Of a stretch of DNA of 64,000 bases, positions 20,960 through 28,694 are shown one piece after another. The stretch's first letter is position 1. Each line of letters opens with the position of its first letter. The notes beneath the pieces are model-generated. The model saw only the letters and a list, made by a program, of their open reading frames with translations. It was not told the DNA's origin and did no database searches. A program made the position numbers and the translations under genes. This DNA comes from Cyanobacteria bacterium FACHB-502 (GTDB taxonomy: Bacteria; Cyanobacteriota; Cyanobacteriia; Elainellales; Elainellaceae), in contig JACJNZ010000055.1 of NCBI GenBank assembly GCA_014695325.1, forward strand, positions 62,001-126,000, written 5' to 3'.

Positions 20960-22264
20960 ATGCGCTTTCCCTTCACCGTTCGCTTTCTGATGGCGACGAT
21001 CGCTCCCCTAGCAGCTCTCGGTTTATTGACGGGCTGCAATATTTCCCAGCGGGCAGACGCTCAATCCCAGGCTTCTCAATCTCGTCCGGCAAATGCCCCG
21101 ACTTCGGTTGAAACTGCGGTTGCCGAGACAGGTTCGCTGCAAGATGTGATCGCCTACACGGGTACAACCCAACCTGCCAGAGAAGTCGCACTGCGATCGC
21201 AGGCAGAGGGACGACTGCTAGATCTGGCGGTGAACGTGGGAGATGCGGTCGGACGCGGACAGACGATCGGGCAGGTAGACGATCGCTTGCTGGTGGCACA
21301 GGTGAATCAAGAGCGGGCAAATCTGGCGGCCCTTCAGTCGGAGGTTGCCCAGGCGCAGGCAGAAGTCAGCGATGCCCGAACGCAGGTTGAACAGGCACGA
21401 ATCGAGCTTCAGCAGGCCCAGGCAGACGCCAATCGGCTCGAATTGCTCGCTCGTGATGGAGCCATTACTGCTCAGGCAGCAGAACAGGCACGAACCCAGG
21501 CAAACACGGCACAGCAAGCACTGCGATCGGCTCAGGAGCAGGTGAGAACTCAGCTTCGGGCAGTGGAAGCGGCTCAGGGTAGGGTTGCGGCACAGCGAGC
21601 CACGTTAGCCGAAGTGCAAGCCCGCCAAAATTACTCGGTGCTGACAGCCCCGATCAGCGGAACTGTTGTGCAGCGGACGGTTGAACCGGGAGATTTGGTG
21701 CAGCCGGGGGGTGAAGTGGTGCGGCTGGGCGATTTTAGCCAGGTTAAAGTGGTGGTGCAGGTGTCGGAGCTAAAGCGAGGTCGGCTGCGGGTGGGGCAAA
21801 CGGCAAATGTGCGGCTGGATGCTTTTCCCAATCAGCAGTTTCGGGGGGAAGTAATTCGCATATCGCCGGCAGCAGATCCGACGGCGCGACAAATTCCGGT
21901 CGAGATCGTGATTCCTAATCCTAATGGGGCGATCGGCAGTGGATTTTTGGCGCGGGTGCAGTTTCCCACAGGTGACAACAGTGGCGTGATCATTCCTGAA
22001 AGTGCGCTGAGCGTGAGCGGAGAAAGCGATGCAGCGCAGGCAGCAGCCGGATCGAAAGTGACCTTATTTGTGGTGCAGGGCGAAGGACAGGACGCAACAA
22101 CCGTAGCGCGATCGATTGAAATTGGCAGCCGGGAAAACGGTAAGGTTGAAGTGCGATCGGGTTTAAAGCCGGGTGAAGCCTTTGTGGTGCGGAGCAGCCA
22201 GCCGCTTAAGGAAGGGCAGCCCGTGCAGTTCAGTATTTTGTCAGAAAGGGGACAGTCGCAATGA
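20960..22264 (+). CDS. RND efflux periplasmic adaptor lipoprotein
   Basis: A 434-residue membrane fusion protein of the HlyD/AcrA type. The N-terminus is a lipoprotein signal with lipobox LLTGC, giving Cys26. A biotinyl-lipoyl half (LRSQAEGRLLDLAVNVGDAVGRGQ) is followed by a long Ala/Gln-rich coiled-coil hairpin (about residues 110-220), the second lipoyl half (YSVLTAPISGTVVQRTVEPGD), a beta-barrel domain and a membrane-proximal domain. It should bridge the inner-membrane pump to an outer-membrane channel. Its stop overlaps the next start by 4 bases (ATGA), so the two are translationally coupled. No outer-membrane factor gene lies nearby. Confidence 0.9.
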   Translation: MRFPFTVRFLMATIAPLAALGLLTGCNISQRADAQSQASQSRPANAPTSVETAVAETGSLQDVIAYTGTTQPAREVALRSQAEGRLLDLAVNVGDAVGRGQTIGQVDDRLLVAQVNQERANLAALQSEVAQAQAEVSDARTQVEQARIELQQAQADANRLELLARDGAITAQAAEQARTQANTAQQALRSAQEQVRTQLRAVEAAQGRVAAQRATLAEVQARQNYSVLTAPISGTVVQRTVEPGDLVQPGGEVVRLGDFSQVKVVVQVSELKRGRLRVGQTANVRLDAFPNQQFRGEVIRISPAADPTARQIPVEIVIPNPNGAIGSGFLARVQFPTGDNSGVIIPESALSVSGESDAAQAAAGSKVTLFVVQGEGQDATTVARSIEIGSRENGKVEVRSGLKPGEAFVVRSSQPLKEGQPVQFSILSERGQSQ

Positions 22265-25200
22265 CCCAGGATGGACGATCGCCAAATTTCCAGCCTTCGC
22301 GGAAAGCCTTTAGCATCAGTTCGGTTTCAATCCGGCAACATGTTGGCACCCTGATGCTGACGCTAATGGTAATTGTGCTGGGCGTGTTTTTCCTGGTGCG
22401 GCTCCCGGTTGATTTGCTGCCGTCGATCACTTATCCCCGGGTGTCAGTGCGCGTGCAGGCTCCGGGCATTTCGCCGCAGGTGGCAGTGGATGAAATTACC
22501 CGCCCGCTGGAGCAGGCTCTTTCGGCAACCGATGGCGTGGAGCAGGTTGTTTCTCAAACGCGAGAAGGGCAGGTCAGCGTGGACCTGTACTTTCAGCCGG
22601 GAGGAAACATTGACCAGGCTTTAAATGATGCGACTGCTGCTGTCAACCGGGCAAGAGGGGATTTACCCGATACGGCGGAGCAGCCAGAGTTATCTAAGTT
22701 TGACCCGTCTCAGTCGCCGGTTTACGAGTTTGCCCTTACGTCCCAAACGCTTCAGGGGGTTGATTTGCGCGTCTTCGCTGATGAAGAACTGGCGCGAGAA
22801 CTCACGGTTGTTCCGGGCATTGCCAGCATTGATGTAGCAGGCGGACTTCAAGAAGAAGTGCAAATCAATCTGGATCTCGATCGCCTACAAGCGTTAGGAG
22901 TCGGTCTCAACGATGTGCTGACGACTCTGGAAGACCGTAACCAGGACACCTCCGGCGGACGCATTTCCGGCGGCAACACCGAATCCCTGACGCGAACGAT
23001 CGGACGTTTTCGCACGGCAGATGAAATTCGCAATTTGTCGTTTGATGTGAATCGTCCAGCATCTCAATCCGGTTCACAAAACGCTTCACAGGGAAATTCA
23101 CAAATCAGCTCACAAACCTTTCCTCAAACTGTCTCTCAGCGTGTCTATCTACGTGACTTTGCTCAGGTCAACGACAGCACAGAAGACCAACGCGTTTTTG
23201 TCACCCTTAATGGAGAACCTGCGGTTAAAGTCAGTGTTCAGAAGCAGCCGGATGCAAACACCATTACCGTGGTCGATGGCCTCAAACAAAAGATTGAATC
23301 GCTGCGATCGTCTGGTGTAATTCCTCAGGATTTGCAGATTACAACAACGCTAGACGAGTCTCGCTTTATTCGCAACTCGATTTCTAACGTGACCTCTTCC
23401 GGTCTGAGTGGGGCAGCATTAGCGGGAGTTGCCGTGCTGCTGTTCTTGGGGTCGCTGCGGCAAACGTTGATCATCGTGCTAGCGATTCCTTTGGCGTCGC
23501 TGGTAGCCATTATGCTGATGGGAGTGTTTGGCTTGTCCATGAACGTGTTCAGTTTGGGAGGGCTGGCGTTGGGCGTGGGAATGGTGGTTGACAACTCAGT
23601 CGTAATGTTGGAAACCATTGTCAAAGGGGTTAGTACGTCTCGCAACAGCGGAGATTCCCACGGAGAGGAGAATGGCAACGGACATCACCCTGCCCCTTCC
23701 AAGCAGTCCCGTGCCCAGATTATTGATGAAGCAGAGCGCACCAGTCAGCAGCTTGAGTCAGCTCTGCTGGCTGCCACCACCACAAACCTTGTTTCCGTGA
23801 TTCCGTTTCTGCTTATTGGCGGCTTTATTTCGCTGCTATTTAATGAGCTGATTCTAACCGTGAGCTTTGCAGTGGCGGCTTCGCTGGTCGTGGCGTTGAC
23901 GGTCGTGCCGATGCTTACCTCTCGCCTGCTGGCGGTGCGGTGGTCGAGTCGGGTGGGCGACTTCTGGCTGCTGCGAAATTTTCGGCGGCGGATTGAGGAT
24001 GCAACGGTGCTCTACGGTCGCTTTCTGGGGCGGGTGCTTCAGCATCGCGTGGTCGCGATCGTCCTTGTTGTTCTCTTACTCGGCGGTGGTAGCGTGCTTA
24101 TGGCAAGGGGAATTCCACAGGAAATCTTGCCGCGCATCAATACTGGACAGGCAAGACTCATTGCTCAGTTTCCGCCGGGAACACCTCTAGAAGACAACCG
24201 CAAGGTCATGGAGGCAGTGAACGAGCTGATGCAGCAACAGCCGGAGACGCAATTTGTGTTTACCACTTCGGGCGGTTTCCTCTTTGGCAGCAACACAAGC
24301 GAGAACCCTTTGCGCGGCTCCAGCAGTATTACGTTGAAACCGGGAACTGATATTGAGGCATTTGTCGATCGCATGAACGGCGAACTCCGAAAGCTCAATC
24401 TGGTCGATACGCGGCTAAGGCTATCCCCAGACTCAGTGCGGGGTCTGGTACTGAACAACTCTCCGGTGCGCGGCGGCGATATTGACTTGGCATTGCAGGG
24501 AGACAATGAACAAACGCTCAGGCAGGCAGGGGCGCAAATTCTAGCTGCCCTGGATCAGCAAGCAAAACTAGCTCGCTATCGCCCGGATGCTGACCCACCT
24601 CAACCAGAAGTGCAGATTCGCCCAGATTGGGAAAGAGCTGCTGCTCTGGGGCTTTCGGCACGGGATATCGGTGAAACCATTCAGACGGCGATTGAAGGCA
24701 GCATTCCCACGCAGCTTCAGCGGGGCGAACGGTTGGTTGATGTGCGGGTGCAGATCCCATCTGATGCAATCCAGCGACCAGAAGCACTGCGGGGCATTCC
24801 TTTATTTACAGAAGACAATCGCCTCGTACGTCTGGAAGAAGTGGCAACGATCGAGTCCGGGCAAGCTCCGGGACAGATTCAGCGCATCAATCAGCGGCAG
24901 GTGTTTCTCATTGCCGGAAACCTTTCGGAAGGGGCAAGCCTGGGTGATGCCATTGCTGAGAAAGATGCAATTATCGGTCAGCTTCAGTTGCCGGAAGGCG
25001 TGTCGTTCCTGCCCAGTGCCAGTGCGGAAACATCAAAGCAAATTCAGGACGCGGTAATTCTATTAGGTGGACTAGCTTCTTTCCTCGTGTTTACTGTGAT
25101 GGCAGTGCAGTACAATTCGCTGATCGATCCGCTGGTGATCATGCTCTCGGTTCCGCTGGCTCTGGCGGGCGGTATCCTGGGCTTGTTTTTAACGAATACG

Positions 25201-25608
25201 GCGATCGGCGCGACGGTAGCTGTGGGAGCCGTACTGCTGGTGGGAATTGTGGTGAACAGCGCAATCATTATGCTCGACCTAGCGAACCAGATCCGCGCTG
25301 AGGAGGGAGCTGACCCCTATACGGCAATCCTGCGGGCTGCACCAGAGCGTCTTCAGCCGATTCTGATGACCACCATTACCACCGTCATCGGGATGTTTCC
25401 CTTGGCATTGGGCATTGGCGAAGGCTCAGAATTCTTGCAGCCATTAGGCGTCGTCGTGTTCGCCGGACTCACCGTTGCCACTCTGCCCACGCTAATCATC
25501 ATTCCCTGCTTCTACACCCTGTTCCACGATATTCGCTGGCGAACCTGGCGTAAACGGCGATCGATTCAGGCACTCCAGGGCGTTTCGGAACCAATCTCTC
25601 AGCGGTAA
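22261..25608 (+). CDS. RND-family multidrug efflux transporter
   Basis: An 1115-residue inner-membrane, proton-driven exporter of the AcrB/MdtBC/SwrC-like family, with 12 predicted helices and two large periplasmic loops. N-terminal helix 1 (VLGVFFLVRLPVDLLPSITYP), TM4 with the proton-relay region GVGMVVDNSVVMLETI, and the C-terminal ITTVIGMFPLAL segment are clear. In TM4 the usual Asp-Asp pair is Asp-Asn, as in several HAE-type relatives. Two low-complexity insertions are visible: a Ser/Gln-rich stretch about residues 260-285 and a Gly/Asn/His-rich cytoplasmic loop about 460-480. The substrate is unknown. Confidence 0.92.
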   Translation: MTQDGRSPNFQPSRKAFSISSVSIRQHVGTLMLTLMVIVLGVFFLVRLPVDLLPSITYPRVSVRVQAPGISPQVAVDEITRPLEQALSATDGVEQVVSQTREGQVSVDLYFQPGGNIDQALNDATAAVNRARGDLPDTAEQPELSKFDPSQSPVYEFALTSQTLQGVDLRVFADEELARELTVVPGIASIDVAGGLQEEVQINLDLDRLQALGVGLNDVLTTLEDRNQDTSGGRISGGNTESLTRTIGRFRTADEIRNLSFDVNRPASQSGSQNASQGNSQISSQTFPQTVSQRVYLRDFAQVNDSTEDQRVFVTLNGEPAVKVSVQKQPDANTITVVDGLKQKIESLRSSGVIPQDLQITTTLDESRFIRNSISNVTSSGLSGAALAGVAVLLFLGSLRQTLIIVLAIPLASLVAIMLMGVFGLSMNVFSLGGLALGVGMVVDNSVVMLETIVKGVSTSRNSGDSHGEENGNGHHPAPSKQSRAQIIDEAERTSQQLESALLAATTTNLVSVIPFLLIGGFISLLFNELILTVSFAVAASLVVALTVVPMLTSRLLAVRWSSRVGDFWLLRNFRRRIEDATVLYGRFLGRVLQHRVVAIVLVVLLLGGGSVLMARGIPQEILPRINTGQARLIAQFPPGTPLEDNRKVMEAVNELMQQQPETQFVFTTSGGFLFGSNTSENPLRGSSSITLKPGTDIEAFVDRMNGELRKLNLVDTRLRLSPDSVRGLVLNNSPVRGGDIDLALQGDNEQTLRQAGAQILAALDQQAKLARYRPDADPPQPEVQIRPDWERAAALGLSARDIGETIQTAIEGSIPTQLQRGERLVDVRVQIPSDAIQRPEALRGIPLFTEDNRLVRLEEVATIESGQAPGQIQRINQRQVFLIAGNLSEGASLGDAIAEKDAIIGQLQLPEGVSFLPSASAETSKQIQDAVILLGGLASFLVFTVMAVQYNSLIDPLVIMLSVPLALAGGILGLFLTNTAIGATVAVGAVLLVGIVVNSAIIMLDLANQIRAEEGADPYTAILRAAPERLQPILMTTITTVIGMFPLALGIGEGSEFLQPLGVVVFAGLTVATLPTLIIIPCFYTLFHDIRWRTWRKRRSIQALQGVSEPISQR

Positions 25609-25612
25609 TTTC

Positions 25613-26032
25613 CTACTCCGTTGGGACAAGCTGCTCAAGAAGCCGCCTAACAGTTAGCACTCGAATTGGGGAGGCAGCGAAACGTAAATCGCGCGTCACG
25701 ATTGCATCCAATCTTCGGTCGAATGCACAGGCAATTTGCACAGCATCCTCAAAATCTGGGATTTCAAATTCCAGAGCATGTCGCAGAACAGCACGATTAA
25801 CTGGACAAATTCTCATTACTGCCAATATTGTTCTAACCGCTTGTCTTGCTCGCTCAATGCTTTGAGTATGGCGCCTTGCAATGTAGAAAATATTGGTCAA
25901 AGTAGTCGCTGTCGCATAGCCAATCGCCAGTCCTGATTCAATTGCCTGAAACAAAGCGGCTGCATCCTCCAAAAACGGCTCCCTTTCAAGCAGAAAATCC
26001 AGAATGATGTTTGTATCTACCAAAATTTTCAT
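25613..26032 (-). CDS. PIN-domain toxin (VapC-like ribonuclease)
   Basis: A 139-residue PIN-domain protein. The acidic metal-binding residues are present: D6 in ILVDTNIILD, the aspartates in PDFEDAVQIACA (about 91-102), and D115 in VTRDLRF. PIN toxins cleave tRNA, rRNA or mRNA and are inhibited by a partner antitoxin. The ATG at 26032 overlaps the stop of the upstream small gene by 4 bases, the usual arrangement of a toxin-antitoxin pair. It ends 4 bases from the RND gene stop, in the opposite direction. Confidence 0.85.
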   Translation of the reverse strand: MKILVDTNIILDFLLEREPFLEDAAALFQAIESGLAIGYATATTLTNIFYIARRHTQSIERARQAVRTILAVMRICPVNRAVLRHALEFEIPDFEDAVQIACAFDRRLDAIVTRDLRFAASPIRVLTVRRLLEQLVPTE

Positions 26033-26343
26033 TGCAAGTATTTTTCTATCCGTCGTTCCTCTAGCAGCTTTTGAACTTCAGCATCAGTAGGAGTTGGCTG
26101 GTCGGTTTTTAAGAGTCCGCCCATCTGGCGAATTGCAGCCGCCCGTCGTGCTTGACTTTTTGTTGAAGCAGTACTCCTCACAAGAGCCTCGATCGGAGCT
26201 AATGATGCCGATGAATCATTTGGATGCTCAGGCACATCCTCAAGTGACTCGGTAATGAACTGCAAGAGAGTACGCCGATCGCTCGCCGATAATTGCAGGG
26301 CAAGCTCTTGAACTTCTTGCAGGGAGATTTTTGGCAGAGACAT
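26029..26343 (-). CDS. Putative antitoxin partner of the PIN toxin
   Basis: A 104-residue protein beginning MSLPKISLQEVQELALQL. The N-terminal third is helical and resembles short addiction-module antitoxins (LSASDRRTLLQFITESLED). The middle is Ser/Ala-rich, and the C-terminal basic/acidic tail (EVQKLLEERRIEKYL) could wrap the toxin. I do not recognise a specific DNA-binding family. Identification as an antitoxin depends on gene order and the 4-base overlap with the PIN gene. Confidence 0.65.
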   Translation of the reverse strand: MSLPKISLQEVQELALQLSASDRRTLLQFITESLEDVPEHPNDSSASLAPIEALVRSTASTKSQARRAAAIRQMGGLLKTDQPTPTDAEVQKLLEERRIEKYLQ

Positions 26344-26376
26344 TGTAAGACTTATTGGAAGCTCAGTATTTAGATT

Positions 26377-27249
26377 TTAATTCCCAGGCACAAAGACGCG
26401 AATCGCCTGGGGAATCACCTTAAACTGAGCCGGGGTTTCGGTCGTAATTTCGCCATCGGTATCGAGCGCGGTTGGAATGCGGGTGTAAATCATGAATTCT
26501 TGGCTATGCAAAATCCGAACCCCGCGTCCTGCAGCATATTGTCCGCGTGTGAGGGCAGGCAGTAGCCAGAAAATTTGCCACCAGTGCTGAAGTTCCATGC
26601 TGCACAGGTCGAGTCGCTGGTCGTTGATTGCTGCATCTGCCGCTACGGTTAAACCGCTGCCGTAATATCGCCCGTTGCACACAGTAATCTGGTAACTCTT
26701 GACGCGAATTACTTCGCCATTGCAGTGAATTTCAGCACGGAGCCGTCGCTGTTTCAAAATGAGCTTCAGGGCAGTCACCGCATAGGCAACCACGCCCCAT
26801 TTGCGCTTCAGGTGTTTCTCGACCTGGCGATTAATGCTGGCACTCAGCCCTATCCCTGCCACGTTAAAAAAGTAGTGCCCATTCACCCAGCCCAGATCAA
26901 TTGCCTGAATTCGACCCTGAGCGATCGTCCCACAGGCTTCCGTCAAATCCGTCGGAATTCCCAGCGTTCGCGCCAGATTATTGGCTGTGCCCAGCGGCAA
27001 TACTCCCACAGGCAACTGAGTTTGCAGCAGTCCTTCGATCGCCGCATTCACGCTGCCATCTCCGCCGCCGATCACCACGCAGTCCACCTGATGCTGATAT
27101 TGCCGAATCACGTCTGGAAAGCGATCGGGCGTGGCTTCAACCGGAGTCAAATCAAGATTTTGCGCTTCGAGCGATCGTTTGACCTGTGCGCTAGATGCCG
27201 CTCCGCGACGAGCGTGAGGATTAATTAGCAGCAGTGCCCGTTGTGTCAC
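26377..27249 (-). CDS. Diacylglycerol/sphingolipid-kinase-like lipid kinase (YegS type)
   Basis: A 290-residue lipid kinase of the DAGK catalytic family. The N-terminus LLINPHARRGAAS and the nucleotide loop VVIGGGDGSVNAAIEGL (about 58-74) are diagnostic, followed by VGVLPLGTANNLARTLGIP. The C-terminal half carries DLGWVNGHYFFNVAGIGLSA and a terminal DGEI segment. It transfers the ATP gamma-phosphate to a lipid, probably diacylglycerol. The start is GTG at 27249. It is a single-gene unit, 34 bases upstream of the toxin-antitoxin pair on the same strand. Confidence 0.88.
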   Translation of the reverse strand: MTQRALLLINPHARRGAASSAQVKRSLEAQNLDLTPVEATPDRFPDVIRQYQHQVDCVVIGGGDGSVNAAIEGLLQTQLPVGVLPLGTANNLARTLGIPTDLTEACGTIAQGRIQAIDLGWVNGHYFFNVAGIGLSASINRQVEKHLKRKWGVVAYAVTALKLILKQRRLRAEIHCNGEVIRVKSYQITVCNGRYYGSGLTVAADAAINDQRLDLCSMELQHWWQIFWLLPALTRGQYAAGRGVRILHSQEFMIYTRIPTALDTDGEITTETPAQFKVIPQAIRVFVPGN

Positions 27250-27623
27250 GATCGTTCTTGCCTCATTTTTCTTGCCTCATTGTTTCCGCCTCATCGCTGT
27301 TGGCTCTCAGTTAGCTCCTTTCATTATGGTTCTACTAAGATAGTTTTCATTATGGTTCTACTGAATCGTTTTCCTCAGCTCTCAAGCCCTGGATTCTTAA
27401 AACACTCCCCTTGTAAATTTTAATTTTTGCAACCGATCATCCCACCTGCGTAAGAATTTTTAACACAAACGCTCATCAAATCAGTTTACTGTAACAATCT
27501 AGGTGCGCCTTTCGATATAGTTTTTCCTTCAAGCACCTCGTGTTCTCAGGTGCAGTCACCGAAATTCGGTAACCCGTTTATCCATATCAAACCTTAATTG
27601 AGACGTTGAGTAGGAACTTTAGC
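27250..27623. other. Intergenic region upstream of ho1
   Basis: About 370 bases between divergent genes. It contains an 18-bp direct repeat pair (27319-27336 and 27345-27362) and is otherwise AT-rich with no coding frame. Confidence 0.6.
27319..27362. repeat. 18-bp direct repeat pair upstream of ho1
   Basis: TTTCATTATGGTTCTACT occurs exactly twice, at 27319-27336 and 27345-27362, with an 8-bp spacer (26-bp period, about 2.5 helical turns). It could be a local duplication or a paired protein-binding site for either flanking gene. Confidence 0.75.
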
Positions 27624-28340
27624 ATGAGCAGTAATCTCGCAACAAAGCTCAGAGAGGGTACGAAAAAAGCCCATACGATGGCGGAAAACGTCGGTTTTGT
27701 GAAGTGCTTTCTCAAAGGCGTGGTAGAGAAAAATTCCTACCGCAAGCTCGCAGCAAACTTCTACTTCGTGTATTCCGCGATGGAAGAAGAAATGGAGCGT
27801 CACCGGGAACACCCTATTGTTTCTAAAATTTACTTTTCTGAGCTGAACCGCAAAGCGAGTCTGGAACAAGACATGCGCTACTACTTCGGCAACAACTGGC
27901 GAGAGCAAATCGAGCTTTCCCCTGCAGGCGAAGCTTATGTGCAGCGCATTCGTGACATTTCCAACAACAGCCCCGAACTGCTGATTTCCCACTCCTACAC
28001 GCGCTATCTGGGCGACCTGTCTGGTGGACAAATTCTCAAGAACATTGCGCAGCGCGCTATGAACCTGGCTGAAGGTGAAGGCACGGCTTTCTACGAATTC
28101 CAGGACATTTCCGACGAGAAGGCATTCAAGGCAAAGTATCGCCAAACACTGGACGAACTGCCCATCGATGAAGCAACCGCCGATCGCATTGTGGAAGAAG
28201 CCAATGATGCTTTTGGTATGAACATGAAGCTGTTCAACGAGTTGGAAGGCAACCTGATTAAGGCGATCGGTCAAATGCTGTTTAACTCGCTGACTCGTCG
28301 CCGGACTCGCGGCGCAACCGAGCTGGCAACCGCTGACTAG
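27624..28340 (+). CDS. ho1: Heme oxygenase 1 (biliverdin-forming)
   Basis: Oxidises heme to biliverdin IX-alpha, CO and Fe(II) using ferredoxin; it supplies the precursor of phycobilins and phytochrome chromophores. With the ATG at 27624 (MSSNLATKLREG) it has 238 residues, the usual cyanobacterial length. H17 in TKKAHTMAE is the proximal heme ligand, and the distal helix is GDLSGGQILK. The segments FYFVYSAMEEEME and SYTRYLGDLSGGQ are typical of Ho1. A direct repeat lies about 260 bases upstream. Confidence 0.96.
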   Translation: MSSNLATKLREGTKKAHTMAENVGFVKCFLKGVVEKNSYRKLAANFYFVYSAMEEEMERHREHPIVSKIYFSELNRKASLEQDMRYYFGNNWREQIELSPAGEAYVQRIRDISNNSPELLISHSYTRYLGDLSGGQILKNIAQRAMNLAEGEGTAFYEFQDISDEKAFKAKYRQTLDELPIDEATADRIVEEANDAFGMNMKLFNELEGNLIKAIGQMLFNSLTRRRTRGATELATAD

Positions 28341-28694
28341 GGCGAACAAATCAAGACATTGGCTCATTGAGTCATCAGGTGTCAGATTTCAGGTTTTTTC
28401 ACACCGTCATCAGGCAAATCGTTTGTGATTGGGTGAAAGAGACTTGAGAACTGGCACCTTAGTTGTTGGTCAAGTTTGGGGCGTTGCTGAATTTAAGTAT
28501 TGATTCGCCCCCCTAGCCCCCCAAAGTTGGGGGGAACTACTCTTCAAAGTCCCCCAGCATTGGGGGATTTAGGGGGCGATGCAGGAGCTCACTTGGGTTC
28601 TTCATATTTCGATTCAGCAACGCCAAGTTTTGTTAGTCGAGTTTTATTTAGGGTCAGATCCAGACCCGGTTCTTCCAGGTTTTCAGTAACTGAA
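28341..28694. other. Gene-free stretch carrying MITE copy 2
   Basis: Between the convergent ho1 and lytic transglycosylase genes. It is largely occupied by the MITE-like element at 28480-28624. No coding frame is supported. Confidence 0.6.
28480..28624 (+). mobile_element. MITE-like element, copy 2
   Basis: A 145-bp relative of copy 1 in the same orientation. It has ends GGCGTTGCTGAAT and GATTCAGCAACGCC and the same CCCCCCTAGCCCCCC interior. It is flanked by near-identical octamers, AAGTTTGG (28472-28479) and AAGTTTTG (28625-28632), 7 of 8 bases, consistent with an 8-bp target duplication. It is non-coding and non-autonomous. Confidence 0.85.

Noticed and set aside
26173-26181. ACTCCTCAC, the single-stranded core motif of the cyanobacterial small RNA Yfr1
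   Set aside because: It lies inside the antitoxin coding frame, the motif is incomplete (ends AAG instead of AC), and no flanking stem-loops or U-run are present.
27594-28367. A 257-codon open frame antisense to ho1
   Set aside because: It is a mirror of the strongly conserved heme oxygenase frame, has no recognisable domain or ribosome binding site, and arises from codon bias of ho1.
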